A DNA stretch of 7,552 bases from Thermoplasmatales archaeon ex4484_36 (GCA_002254765.1 NJDV01000039.1:1-7552); one strand, 5' to 3'. Shown: positions 1 to 6,497, counted from the first letter of the stretch. The notes: generated by a model not told the origin, from the sequence alone. Numbers and translations: made by a program.

Positions 1-47
1 GAGAGGAGGCGTCCCTCATCGGAGTCGGCGTCAAACTGAAGGGTCAT
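1..47 (-). CDS. possible start of a gene downstream of trm1 (partial, runs off the left edge)
   Basis: On the minus strand an ATG at 47-45 overlaps the trm1 stop codon as ATGA, the usual spacing for translationally coupled genes in compact archaeal operons. Only 15 codons are visible (MTLQFDADSDEGRLL, then the edge), too few to recognise a family. A competing reading exists on the plus strand: an open frame from the left edge (codons from position 3, ending in TAG at 60-62) gives EEASLIGVGVKLKGHIPPP and could be the C-terminus of a convergent gene overlapping the end of trm1 by 19 nt. Only one of the two is likely real, and the sequence to the left is needed to choose. Confidence 0.35.
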   Translation of the reverse strand, partial: MTLQFDADSDEGRLL

Positions 48-1174
48 ATCCCACCCCCGTAGAGTATCTCCTCAAGCTGCTCTCCGGGGGCGTCCGTCTT
101 GAAGGCTGTAGCAGAATAGTGGGTCCTTGAAAAGCGAAAGCCTCCCTCACCGAGACGCTCCTTTACCTTCTCCATAGAGAGGGGCTCGCTGCGGAGAGCC
201 CTCGCTACCTCGTTAACCTCGTAATACCAGGGGGGGTAGCCTGTCTCTTCGGAAAGCGTATCTACGAGAGAGAGTGCTTCCCCGTACCTCTCGCCCGCGG
301 GCAGATCTTTAAGTCCCTTAAGGAACCTGACGTCGGAGGTCTCCCCCACCCAGAGGGGCCCTATAAGTTGAAGATCCCTGGGCTTCTCCCAGCCACCCCG
401 GTATATCCAGACCACCCTTCTGCCGAGAGATCCCCTCCTGAGGAGGATGTGCGCAACGCTCCTTAGGGCCTCTCTAGCCCTTCCCCTCGATCTGCTCACC
501 TGGAGGAAGGCCCTGAGGTAGTGGTCCTTATAATAGGAGAGCAGGGGCTTCAGGCAGACATCCCTTGAAGCGGCTACCCTCACGGCGTACCCCAGAAGGA
601 TCCTTAAGGCCATCTCCTTGAGGAACTCCACCTTCTCGCTCCAGGCGAGGTATCTTCTCAGGCAGGTTGTGGGATAGGTGCCGGAGAGGGGAGCAGTGTC
701 GGTGGCAGTTATTGCCAGGATCCCACCGTGTCTTACGCTCCTTAAAGCCTCCGGCAGATATGGAGCGGGACTGCCGTAGGGGTCTATATCCAGAAAGTCC
801 GCCTTTATGGTATGGAAGAGCTCCCTTGCGTCCCCCTCAAACACCTCCCCCTCAGCAAAGTTCCTCTTCAGAGATTTCTCGATGGATTCTGCAGCATCGC
901 GGGAGATGTCTGAGAAGATGCAACGAACCCTCCCCCCCGACAAGGAAGGCCCCTCTTTGAGAACCCTCAGCCCTCTCACACCACTTCCTGCGAGGGCGTC
1001 AAAGAAGAGTATCTCTCCCCTCCCCCTCATCAGCCCGGCAGCTACCAGCACCGTAAGGTCTCTGCTCAATTTCATTGCGGGATTGTAGAAGACCCCGGAG
1101 CGCTTCCCCGGGCCCCTCTCCCCTCCCGAGACTTCTGCCAGAAACTCAGCTTCGCCCTCCTTGAGCCACTTCAC
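44..1174 (-). CDS. trm1: tRNA (guanine(26)-N(2))-dimethyltransferase Trm1
   Basis: This is a SAM-dependent enzyme of 376 aa, near the usual archaeal Trm1 length. The family dimethylates G26 at the junction of the D and anticodon stems of tRNA, in the cytoplasm. Visible motifs in order: the substrate-side signature VFYNPAMKLSRDL (28-40), SAM-binding motif I DALAGSGVRGLR (59-70), catalytic DIDPYGSP (129-136), ATDTAPLSGTYP (157-168), YYKDHYLRAF (214-223), GPLWVG (272-277) and the C-terminal FSRTHYSATAFKTDAP (348-363). The GTG start at 1174 keeps the conserved LKEGEAEF N-terminus. There is no ribosome-binding site, but a T-rich TATA-like element is centred 26 bp upstream, so a leaderless transcript is plausible. 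It follows tfs by 32 nt on the same strand. One oddity: residues 240-271, where many archaeal Trm1 proteins have a four-cysteine zinc site, contain no cysteine. Confidence 0.95.
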   Translation of the reverse strand: MKWLKEGEAEFLAEVSGGERGPGKRSGVFYNPAMKLSRDLTVLVAAGLMRGRGEILFFDALAGSGVRGLRVLKEGPSLSGGRVRCIFSDISRDAAESIEKSLKRNFAEGEVFEGDARELFHTIKADFLDIDPYGSPAPYLPEALRSVRHGGILAITATDTAPLSGTYPTTCLRRYLAWSEKVEFLKEMALRILLGYAVRVAASRDVCLKPLLSYYKDHYLRAFLQVSRSRGRAREALRSVAHILLRRGSLGRRVVWIYRGGWEKPRDLQLIGPLWVGETSDVRFLKGLKDLPAGERYGEALSLVDTLSEETGYPPWYYEVNEVARALRSEPLSMEKVKERLGEGGFRFSRTHYSATAFKTDAPGEQLEEILYGGGI

Positions 1175-1194
1175 GTATAAAGATAGCCCCGGGG

Positions 1195-1207
1195 GTTAAA
1201 AAACTTT
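1195..1207 (-). promoter_or_regulatory. TATA-like element upstream of trm1
   Basis: Read on the minus strand this is AAAGTTTTTTAAC, centred about 26 bp before the trm1 GTG, the distance expected for a leaderless archaeal transcript. It touches the tfs stop codon. A second TATA-like string (ATCTTTATAC, 1175-1183) lies too close to the GTG to serve that start. Read-through from tfs is equally possible. Confidence 0.4.
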
Positions 1208-1521
1208 CAGTACTCCCTCCAGCGGTGCTTGCACTTTGTACAGATGTAGAACCTTGTGGTGGGCTCATCCGCCGCGCGGGTCTGCCTCATAAACCACCAC
1301 GCCTCATCGTTGCCGCAGGCCGGGCAGGTCACCTTCGTCTTCGGTAGGGTGTCCAGGTTACCCTCGAAGACAGGTATCTCCTTCTCCTTTGGCCTCGTCT
1401 CGATTCTCTTCACGGGGGTACCTTTCACCTTGGTTCTGTAGCCGCACTTTCTGCAAAGAAGTTCATCCCCGTCTCTGTAGAGGAGGGAGTGGCATTTGGG
1501 ACAGAACATTCCTGGAACCAT
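1207..1521 (-). CDS. tfs: transcription factor S (TFS), archaeal TFIIS-like RNA cleavage factor
   Basis: This 104-aa protein matches the archaeal TFS family. TFS inserts into the secondary channel of stalled, backtracked RNA polymerase and stimulates cleavage of the nascent RNA. Two zinc ribbons are visible: an N-terminal RPB9-like one (C7, C10, C23, C26) and a C-terminal TFIIS-like one (C66, C69, C94, C97). The acidic pair D85-E86 in RAADEPTTRFY is the hairpin tip that acts in the polymerase active site, so the protein should be cleavage-competent rather than an inhibitory paralogue. A charged linker (about 31-60) joins the ribbons. I chose the ATG at 1521 because AGGTG sits 5 nt upstream (1527-1531). 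A second in-frame ATG at codon 5 would give the more typical MFCPKC start. A TATA box lies near 1557. Confidence 0.96.
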   Translation of the reverse strand: MVPGMFCPKCHSLLYRDGDELLCRKCGYRTKVKGTPVKRIETRPKEKEIPVFEGNLDTLPKTKVTCPACGNDEAWWFMRQTRAADEPTTRFYICTKCKHRWREY

Positions 1522-1553
1522 GAGAACACCTGGGGGGTGAAGAAAGGGATGGA

Positions 1554-1561
1554 ATATAACG
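1554..1561 (-). promoter_or_regulatory. TATA box for tfs
   Basis: The minus strand reads GTTATATT, centred about 36 bp upstream of the tfs ATG. Transcription would begin near 1531 and leave a leader of roughly 10 nt that just includes the AGGTG ribosome-binding site. The element lies in the 46-nt gap between the second SDR gene and tfs, so tfs has its own promoter. Confidence 0.55.
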
Positions 1562-1567
1562 TTTTGC

Positions 1568-2224
1568 CTACGGAACGGTGTAACACTTCCCGGAGACGCC
1601 GTTATCTATCACCCACATAATCCTCTCAGCCACCTTCTCTGGGGGGTCTGCCGGCATGTAGGGGTGGTAGCGCCTGAGCATCTCCGTGTCGGTGGGCCCG
1701 GGGGCTACACACACAATCCTGACATCCCCCGCCTCCTCCGCCACGAGTTTGGTGGCCAGGGCTAGGGCATTCTTGGTCACGGAGTAGACGCTCATCCCAG
1801 GGGAGGGTGAGAGCCCCACAACGGATGATATGTTTACTATCACTCCCCTTCTCATGACCTGAAGGGCCTCGTGCATCACAAGGAGGGGTCCGAGCAGGTT
1901 CGTGGCCACCATATCCTCTATCAGGGAGGGAGAAAGGGAGGGGAGGGAGCGGGGGTGGTACACCCCAGCACAATTCACAACAACCGTCAGCTCCCCTAAG
2001 GTAGTGGCTCTCTCCACAAGGCCTCTTGCCACCTCGGGTTTGGAGATGTCCCCTATGAAGAGGTCCCCTTCGCCCCCCAGGTCCCTTATCCTCTGGAGGA
2101 CCTCCTCAGCGTGCCTTCTTCTCTCCCGGAAGGAGATGAGGACCTTCTTGTCCCTATGGGCCAGTTCCACGGCCGTAGCAGCGCCGATGCCCCTTGATCC
2201 TCCGGTTACTATTGCCACTTCCAC
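1568..2224 (-). CDS. short-chain dehydrogenase/reductase (SDR), classical type
   Basis: This is a 218-aa NAD(P)-dependent oxidoreductase of the classical SDR family; the substrate cannot be told from sequence. Seen directly: the Rossmann glycine motif TGGSRGIG (7-14), NCAG (84-87), and a complete catalytic set N109, S134, Y147 and K151 (YSVTK), with the usual 13-residue Ser-to-Tyr spacing. PGPTDT (175-180) follows. It is about 25 residues shorter than typical FabG-like SDRs, because the loop and helix region between the PG motif and the C-terminus is reduced. The GTG start at 2224 has a strong site, GAGGTGAT, 3 nt upstream; that site contains the stop codon of the preceding SDR gene, so the two are probably translationally coupled. 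It resembles its upstream neighbour through the N-terminal 60 residues (RGIGAATA, EVL.RI...GGEG), suggesting an old tandem duplication. Confidence 0.9.
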   Translation of the reverse strand: MEVAIVTGGSRGIGAATAVELAHRDKKVLISFRERRRHAEEVLQRIRDLGGEGDLFIGDISKPEVARGLVERATTLGELTVVVNCAGVYHPRSLPSLSPSLIEDMVATNLLGPLLVMHEALQVMRRGVIVNISSVVGLSPSPGMSVYSVTKNALALATKLVAEEAGDVRIVCVAPGPTDTEMLRRYHPYMPADPPEKVAERIMWVIDNGVSGKCYTVP

Positions 2225-2225
2225 A

Positions 2226-2237
2226 GTATCACCTCAG
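2226..2237 (-). promoter_or_regulatory. ribosome-binding site overlapping the upstream SDR stop codon
   Basis: On the minus strand TGAGGTGAT contains both the TGA stop of the first SDR gene (2236-2234) and a GAGGTGAT Shine-Dalgarno match, followed 3 nt later by the GTG start of the second SDR gene. This arrangement supports the GTG start and points to translational coupling. Confidence 0.7.
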
Positions 2238-2968
2238 TGGATGTACAGTCCTCCGTTCACGTCAAGGCACACACCGGTTATATAGGAGGCATCATCTGAG
2301 GCGAGATAGAGGATGGCTGAGGCCACCTCCTCCGGCCTCCCTATTCTCTTCAGGGGCACCTCCTCCTCTCTCCGCCTCCTCTTCTCAGGAGTGTCCCCCG
2401 AGAGAATATCCGTGTCAATGTACCCGGGGGATACGGCGTTTACCCTTATCTCCGGGGCCAGTTCGAGCGCCAGGGACTTAACAAGACCCAGAATCCCGGC
2501 CTTGGATGCCGCGTAGTCCATTCCGTGCGGTGTTCCACGGAAGGCGAGCTGGGAGGAGACAAAGACCATAGCACCGCTCCTCATATGGGGAAGGGCTGCC
2601 ATGGCGGAGAGGAAGGCACCGGTTAAATTCACCTCAAGGGTCCTCCTCCACATCTCGGCGGTGATCTCATCCACTTTCTTCCTCTGGTAGATGCCTGCGT
2701 TGGCCACTAGGATGTCTATACCGCCCCCCACTTCGCTCAGGGTGTCAGCGGCGTATCTGATCTCCCTCTCAGAGGAGACGTCAGCCTTCAGAAGTATTCC
2801 CTCCCCGCCCTCCTTCTCTATCCTCTTTAGCACCTCCCTGGCTTCCCTCTCGCTTCTCAGATAGTTTATGCCTACAAGGGCCCCCTCCTGGGCGAAGCTG
2901 ATGGCTGTGGCCGCACCTATTCCCCGGGAGGCCCCTGTGATAAGAGCAGTCTTGCCGCGGAACCTCAT
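2234..2968 (-). CDS. short-chain dehydrogenase/reductase, FabG-like
   Basis: This 244-aa protein has the usual length and all core motifs of a classical SDR close to 3-oxoacyl-ACP reductase (FabG) and related alcohol or sugar dehydrogenases: TGASRGIG (11-18), DV (63-64), NAG (90-92), N114, S139, Y152 and K156 (YAASK), SPGYIDTD (180-187), RIGRPEEVA (208-216) and the closing TGVCLDVNGG (231-240). NYLRSE after strand beta-2 looks like FabG-type proteins that prefer NADP(H); that is an inference. It would act as a soluble tetramer or dimer. Archaea generally lack bacterial fatty-acid synthesis, so a role in lipid, sugar or hydroxyacyl metabolism is open. The ATG at 2968 is 7 nt after the PRC-barrel gene stop, with GTGAGGG upstream, so it is in the same operon. 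Confidence 0.93.
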   Translation of the reverse strand: MRFRGKTALITGASRGIGAATAISFAQEGALVGINYLRSEREAREVLKRIEKEGGEGILLKADVSSEREIRYAADTLSEVGGGIDILVANAGIYQRKKVDEITAEMWRRTLEVNLTGAFLSAMAALPHMRSGAMVFVSSQLAFRGTPHGMDYAASKAGILGLVKSLALELAPEIRVNAVSPGYIDTDILSGDTPEKRRRREEEVPLKRIGRPEEVASAILYLASDDASYITGVCLDVNGGLYIH

Positions 2969-2975
2969 GGGACCC

Positions 2976-3581
2976 TCACTTCCTGACTTGGGTGGGCTTG
3001 GGTCTTGCCATCACCCTCACAATTCTCTTGGAATCCCTGTTTAAGGTGACGTACCGCTCGCCGAAGCTCTCAACGTACTTGGCGTCAATGTCAACGCGGC
3101 TTGAGGAAAGGGTTCTTGAGAGGCCTAGCTCCTCAAGCTTCTTCCTGTCCGCTTTAAGGGTCAGGGAGATTATGACCCACCTCTTTGTGTCAAGGACAGC
3201 GTCTGCCACTTCCCCTATTATGATGCCATCCTCGGTGACCACTTCCTTCTGAAGAAACTGCTTAACAGCCACCCCCATCGGGGGGGTCTCCGCTGTGTAA
3301 CGCTCCTCGTCCACATAGTTCTTCAGGTGACTCACCTCACTGTTGAGGAGAAGAACATCCTCAAGTGCCTTCACGTCCCCCCTGCTGATCCAGACCCCGG
3401 GGGTAGAGAGGAGCTTCACCTCAACGCCCAGCTCTTTGGCGACCTTTTTCTGAAGCTCGATACGGAGCATCTTGATATCCTTCGTCTCATCGTCTATGGA
3501 GAGGTCCTCAAGTTTCCCAAGGTATTTCCCGTCCAGAGCCACCGCTCTCTTGTTCAATATCTGCTTGAGGTTACCTATCAC
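2976..3581 (-). CDS. protein with two tandem PRC-barrel domains
   Basis: This 201-aa protein consists of two similar halves. Repeat 1 spans about residues 9-82, beginning LNKRAVALDGKYLGKLEDL and ending GDVKALEDVLLLN. Repeat 2 spans about 110-183, beginning FLQKEVVTEDGIIIGEVADA and ending AKYVESFGERYVTLN. Each shows the PRC-barrel pattern: a short strand, D/E-G-x2-I/L-G, a second D plus beta strands, and a final KY/V-x5-D/E-x-V-x-L. The family occurs in photosynthetic reaction-centre H subunits and the RNA-processing protein RimM, and in many small archaeal proteins of unknown role; it usually acts as a binding module. No membrane segment or catalytic site is visible. The GTG at 3581 is supported by GGTGAT 4 nt upstream (3586-3591), and a TATA box lies at about 3618. 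It heads the cassette with the two SDR genes, although no direct partnership can be read from the sequence. Confidence 0.85.
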   Translation of the reverse strand: MIGNLKQILNKRAVALDGKYLGKLEDLSIDDETKDIKMLRIELQKKVAKELGVEVKLLSTPGVWISRGDVKALEDVLLLNSEVSHLKNYVDEERYTAETPPMGVAVKQFLQKEVVTEDGIIIGEVADAVLDTKRWVIISLTLKADRKKLEELGLSRTLSSSRVDIDAKYVESFGERYVTLNRDSKRIVRVMARPKPTQVRK

Positions 3582-3613
3582 TCAAATCACCGGGGAGTAG
3601 ATGTGTCAAACGT

Positions 3614-3623
3614 CTTATAAAGG
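3614..3623 (-). promoter_or_regulatory. TATA box for the PRC-barrel/SDR operon
   Basis: The minus strand reads CCTTTATAAG, a good archaeal TATA box, about 37 bp upstream of the GTG at 3581. Transcription would start near 3592, leaving a short leader that holds the GGTGAT ribosome-binding site. It lies 6 nt beyond the stop codon of the DUF362 remnant. Confidence 0.65.
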
Positions 3624-3628
3624 TTATC

Positions 3629-4070
3629 CTAAATGGATATCTCAACAAGCCTGTACTTTCTGCTTCCAAGGCCTAGCCTCTCAGCGTGGGAGAGCTGATA
3701 GATTCCGGAAACCCCGGAGTGCTCCTCGAAAACGTCCCTGCCCTCCTGTTCTATTATGAGGTCCAGCGATGCCTGGTCAACCGCCACCATGTCCCTGGAT
3801 GCTACAACCCCCGCATCTCTAGCCACAGGTTCCTTAGAGTGGGGAAAGCAGTCGCAGTGGGGGGTTATGTCCAATACGAAGTTGAGGAAGCACATCTTCC
3901 CTTCCATCTTTCTATATACGGCCCAGGAGTATTCGGCGAACTTCTCCTGAAGCTCTTTAAAGGAGGAGGACTCTATGCTCACAATAGCCCCTGGGGGCAT
4001 ACTGCCAGACTCTTCTCACAGCCTCTTCAAACTCCTTTCCCTTTGAATAATCCGTCCTGATGAAGAACAC
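3629..4070 (-). pseudogene. broken DUF362-type iron-sulfur protein gene (N- and C-terminal ends only)
   Basis: The C-terminal part (3629-4000, 123 codons in an open frame) resembles DUF362 proteins, a family usually near 370 aa with a ferredoxin-like 4Fe-4S segment in the middle. Visible family features are LQEKFAEYSWAV, FVLDITPHCDCFPHSKEP, VASRDMVAVDQASLDLI and the closing HAERLGLGSRKYRLVEI. Immediately upstream, in another frame, GTG at 4070 begins VFFIRTDYSKG followed by FEEAVRRVWQYA (to about 4001), which looks like the family N-terminus. That frame stops within 37 codons. The N-terminal stub therefore joins straight to the PPGAI segment that normally follows the last cluster cysteine. 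About 200 residues, including both CxxCxxC regions, are missing and the frame changes at the junction near 3998-4003. No functional Fe-S protein can be made. The N-terminal match is short, so that part is less certain. Confidence 0.75.
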
Positions 4071-4099
4071 ATCCGGGGGCGTGGTGGAGGATTTTCTCC

Positions 4100-4111
4100 T
4101 TTTATAAAAAG
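4100..4111 (-). promoter_or_regulatory. TATA box upstream of the DUF362 remnant
   Basis: The minus strand reads CTTTTTATAAAA, centred about 35 bp upstream of the GTG at 4070 that begins the DUF362 N-terminal stub. That fits a leader of about 9 nt. An intact promoter in front of a damaged gene suggests the damage is recent or artefactual. The T-run could also help terminate the upstream operon. Confidence 0.5.
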
Positions 4112-4117
4112 GTTGAC

Positions 4118-4129
4118 GACGCTAGCGTC
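4118..4129. promoter_or_regulatory. 12-bp perfect palindrome, candidate operator
   Basis: GACGCTAGCGTC is a perfect inverted repeat 6 bp upstream of the TATA box for the DUF362 gene (minus-strand sense). That position suits an archaeal activator or repressor dimer, upstream of or over the BRE. With no loop it is a poor hairpin, so it is more likely a protein-binding site than a terminator. The motif occurs once in the window. Confidence 0.35.
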
Positions 4130-4150
4130 TCCCCACGCGTCTGCCATCGT

Positions 4151-4735
4151 TCAGAGTATCACCATGAGGAAAAAGCCCAGCAGAAATATGGCCATGAGCA
4201 GGTTCATGATTCCCGAGAAGAGGTTTGGGACGGCTCGGGTCTCCTTTAGCTTCCTTAGGAGCTCACCCTCAAATCCCGTGCTCCGGGGTATATCCGAGTG
4301 GATTATGGAAACACCGGGCCACTGGTTTACAAAGGAAACTTTTCCCTCCGGCCTCCTGATCTCTATTGAGCTCTCTTTCTCTTCGTACTTCCATCCTCTC
4401 CCCTCCAGCACCTCCCGGGCGGCCCCTCTTGTCTCCAAAGGGTCGGAGTTGTATATTACAAGACTCCTGTAGTAGCGCTTGAGAAGATACAAGAAGACGA
4501 GCATAAGAAAGAGTGCCGGGTTGAAGACCCCGAAGAGGTATTCCGGCATGCCCTGGCCGTGCCGGAAGGAGAAGATGAGCACCGATAAATAGACTGGAAG
4601 GAGGATGCCCAGGAAGAGGAAATTGAGAAGGGCAAGTCTCATTACGATGGGGCGTCTTCGGAGCTGGGAGATTCCCAGAAGGAATATGAAGCCTATTGAG
4701 ACCGCACCGATGATCAGAACCATAAGGTCAAACAT
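4151..4735 (-). CDS. membrane protein of unknown function, four predicted helices
   Basis: I do not recognise a family for this 194-aa protein. Hydrophobic segments lie at about residues 3-22, 33-57, 67-87 and 172-194. A charged soluble domain of about 80 residues (90-170) lies between the third and fourth helices. Arg-rich loops after helix 1 (QLRRRP) and after helix 3 (KRYYR) suggest that these sides and the soluble domain face the cytoplasm. The ATG at 4735 overlaps the end of uvrB by 8 nt (ATGTTTGA), with GGAGG 10 nt upstream, so it is translated from the same transcript. Sharing an operon with uvrB does not by itself imply a repair role. The reading frame is intact and its codon use is like that of its neighbours. 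Confidence 0.75.
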   Translation of the reverse strand: MFDLMVLIIGAVSIGFIFLLGISQLRRRPIVMRLALLNFLFLGILLPVYLSVLIFSFRHGQGMPEYLFGVFNPALFLMLVFLYLLKRYYRSLVIYNSDPLETRGAAREVLEGRGWKYEEKESSIEIRRPEGKVSFVNQWPGVSIIHSDIPRSTGFEGELLRKLKETRAVPNLFSGIMNLLMAIFLLGFFLMVIL

Positions 4736-5597
4736 CTCCTTTAAGCCTCCTTATCTCGTCCCTTATTCTCGCAGCCTCTTCAAATCTGAGCTCCTTCGCA
4801 GCCCTCCTCATCTCCCTCTGAAGTTCCTCGATGACCCTCTTAAGTTCCCCTGCCGGGAGCCTCTCACCCTTCTCCACCATCGGGGTCTCCTTAAGGATAG
4901 TGCGTATCTCTTTCTTTATGCCCTTGGGCGTTATCCCGTGCCTTCTGTTGTACTCCATCTGGATTCTCCGCCTCCTCTCGGTCTCCTCTATAGCCCTCTT
5001 CATGGAGTCCGTCACCTCATCGGCGTACATTATCACCTGTCCGTTGACATGCCTCGCTGCCCTTCCTATGGTTTGTATAAGGGCGGTCTCGGATCTCAAG
5101 AAGCCCTCCTTGTCTGCATCCAGTATTGCCACCAGGGAGACCTCCGGCAGGTCGAGCCCCTCCCTCAAGAGGTTGATCCCCACCACCACATCGTACTTTC
5201 CCTCCCGCAGAGCCTTTAGGATCTCCACCCTCTCCAGTGTCTCAACATCGGAGTGGAGGTAGTTCACCGAGAGCCCCATCTCCCTCAAGTAGTCAGTCAG
5301 GGTCTCCGCCAGCCTCTTCGTCAGGGTGGTGACCAGTACCCTCTCACCGCGCTTCTTCCTCTCCCTTATCTCCCCGATCAGGTCCTCTATCTGTCCCTCC
5401 GTTGGCCTCACGATAAGCTCGGGGTCCACAAGCCCGGTGGGGCGTATGATCTGCTCCACAATCTGTGAGGATACCTCCCTTTCAAAGGGCCCGGGGGTGG
5501 CGGTGGTGAAGATGACCTGGCCCACCCTCTCGAGGAATTCCTCGAAGGTCAGGGGTCTGTTGTCGTAGGCCGCAGGTAGTCTGAAGCCGTAATCCAC
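4728..5597 (-). CDS. uvrB: UvrB, C-terminal part (split uvrB)
   Basis: These 289 codons encode the second half of the excinuclease ABC helicase-like subunit, which verifies DNA damage and loads UvrC. Visible elements are [13 protein letters not shown] (3-15), motif III TTATPG (31-36), RPTGLVDPE (52-60), [12 protein letters not shown] (87-98), YLHSD (113-117), motif [21 protein letters not shown] (139-158), [11 protein letters not shown] (160-170), motif [14 protein letters not shown] (175-186) and a C-terminal UVR motif (about 253-288, ending [16 protein letters not shown]) that binds UvrC. The GTG at 5597 shares a base with the stop codon of the N-terminal part (TAGTG). The segment that should precede YGFRLP in full-length UvrB is absent from both parts. 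Unless this is an assembly error, this piece should not work as a helicase. Confidence 0.9.
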   Translation of the reverse strand: MDYGFRLPAAYDNRPLTFEEFLERVGQVIFTTATPGPFEREVSSQIVEQIIRPTGLVDPELIVRPTEGQIEDLIGEIRERKKRGERVLVTTLTKRLAETLTDYLREMGLSVNYLHSDVETLERVEILKALREGKYDVVVGINLLREGLDLPEVSLVAILDADKEGFLRSETALIQTIGRAARHVNGQVIMYADEVTDSMKRAIEETERRRRIQMEYNRRHGITPKGIKKEIRTILKETPMVEKGERLPAGELKRVIEELQREMRRAAKELRFEEAARIRDEIRRLKGDV

Positions 5598-6475
5598 TAC
5601 ATCTCTATGTCGTAGAGAACCCTTCTTCTCAGCCTCTCAGCCTCCACCACCTTCCCCTCAATCTTAAACAACTCCACCTGCCTCTCCATGTCCCTCTCTA
5701 TCTCTTTCAGTATCTCCTCCAGCCCCTCCTCAGAAATATTGTAGTGGGTGGCGGGGAAGATGAGTGCCTCCTCAACCTCTTCCTCCACGGTGTAATTCAG
5801 TGGATCAAGGTACTGTAGGGACCTCACCTCACCCCCCTCCAGATTAACCCTAAGAACCCTTTCCTCCACGGTTCCTATATCAAACAATGCACCCCTCAGT
5901 CGGAACTTTCCCTTATCCGGTGCGACCCCCCTTTGGTACTGCATTGAAATGAGTCTCTTAAGAAGTTCCTTCCTGGAGATTTTAGAACCTCTCCTCAACC
6001 TGAGTGATGCTCTCTCGTATTCAGCGGGGGAGCCAAGGCCGTATATTGCGGAGACGGAGGCTACAACTATGACGTCCCTTCTGGTGAGAAGGGCCTGGGT
6101 GGCCCTGTGTCTTAAACGGTCTATCTCCTCGTTTATGGATGCATCCTTCTCAATGTAGAGGTCCTTCTGTGGAACGTAGGCTTCTGGCTGGTAGTAATCG
6201 TAGTAGGAGACGAAGTATTCCACAGCGTTCTCGGGAAAGAAGGCCCTGAACTCTGCGGCCAGTTGCGCAGCTAAGGTCTTGTTGTGTGAGATCACAAGGG
6301 CTGGTCTCTGAACCCGTTCAATTACATTGGCCACGGTGAAGGTCTTTCCGGAACCAGTCACACCCAGAAGAGTCTGGAACCTATATCCTCTTCTGAGACC
6401 TTCAACGAGTTTCTCTATTGCTTCAGGTTGGTCTCCTGTTGGTGAGAAGTCCGATACAAGACGGAAGGGCTTCAC
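5597..6475 (-). CDS. uvrB: UvrB, N-terminal part (split uvrB)
   Basis: These 292 codons encode the first part of UvrB, the ATP-dependent damage-verification subunit of nucleotide excision repair. The GTG at 6475 gives the expected start, [19 protein letters not shown]. Walker A is GVTGSGKT (38-45), [14 protein letters not shown] is motif Ia (63-76), and the beta-hairpin that clamps DNA is at 90-103 ([14 protein letters not shown]). Further family blocks are [13 protein letters not shown] (111-123), [13 protein letters not shown] (138-150) and IFPATHY (239-245). It stops just after [10 protein letters not shown]. Family members continue there with the YCSGIENYSRH region and the DESH Walker B box, and neither is present. 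Relative to E. coli UvrB about 66 residues are missing between this ORF and the next, and the frame changes at the junction. Everything else is well conserved, so the lesion is recent or artefactual. Confidence 0.92.
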   Translation of the reverse strand: MKPFRLVSDFSPTGDQPEAIEKLVEGLRRGYRFQTLLGVTGSGKTFTVANVIERVQRPALVISHNKTLAAQLAAEFRAFFPENAVEYFVSYYDYYQPEAYVPQKDLYIEKDASINEEIDRLRHRATQALLTRRDVIVVASVSAIYGLGSPAEYERASLRLRRGSKISRKELLKRLISMQYQRGVAPDKGKFRLRGALFDIGTVEERVLRVNLEGGEVRSLQYLDPLNYTVEEEVEEALIFPATHYNISEEGLEEILKEIERDMERQVELFKIEGKVVEAERLRRRVLYDIEM

Positions 6476-6497
6476 GGAAGTAGAGGTGATGTGTGGG

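Noticed and set aside
1175..1183. TATA-like ATCTTTATAC directly before the trm1 GTG
   Set aside because: It is within 10 nt of the start codon. Using it would put transcription inside the conserved N-terminus, so the T-rich element at 1195-1207 or tfs read-through fits better.
1902..2285. Plus-strand open frame of 127 codons opposite the SDR genes
   Set aside because: It is an antisense shadow of two well-supported SDR genes, with low-complexity Ser/Pro/Thr content and no recognisable motif.
2355..2395. Pyrimidine-rich run (CTCC/CTCT repeats) that could be taken for a simple repeat
   Set aside because: On the minus strand it encodes the Lys/Arg/Glu-rich segment TPEKRRRREEEV of the FabG-like protein, with AGG/GAG codons, so ordinary coding bias explains it.
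3686..4060. Plus-strand open frame of 124 codons opposite the DUF362 remnant
   Set aside because: The minus strand carries recognisable DUF362 motifs over the same bases. This frame has none and no promoter or ribosome-binding site.
4605..5219. Long open frame of 204 codons on the plus strand opposite uvrB and the membrane protein
   Set aside because: It lies wholly antisense to genes with clear family motifs. Its composition (rich in Pro, Leu, Ser, Arg) is what the complement of purine-rich archaeal genes gives.
5597..5602. uvrB split as two naturally coupled genes (ATG-TAG-TG overlap)
   Set aside because: The overlap looks like coupling, but the block with Walker B is missing from both parts, so this is a deletion junction rather than a working gene fission.
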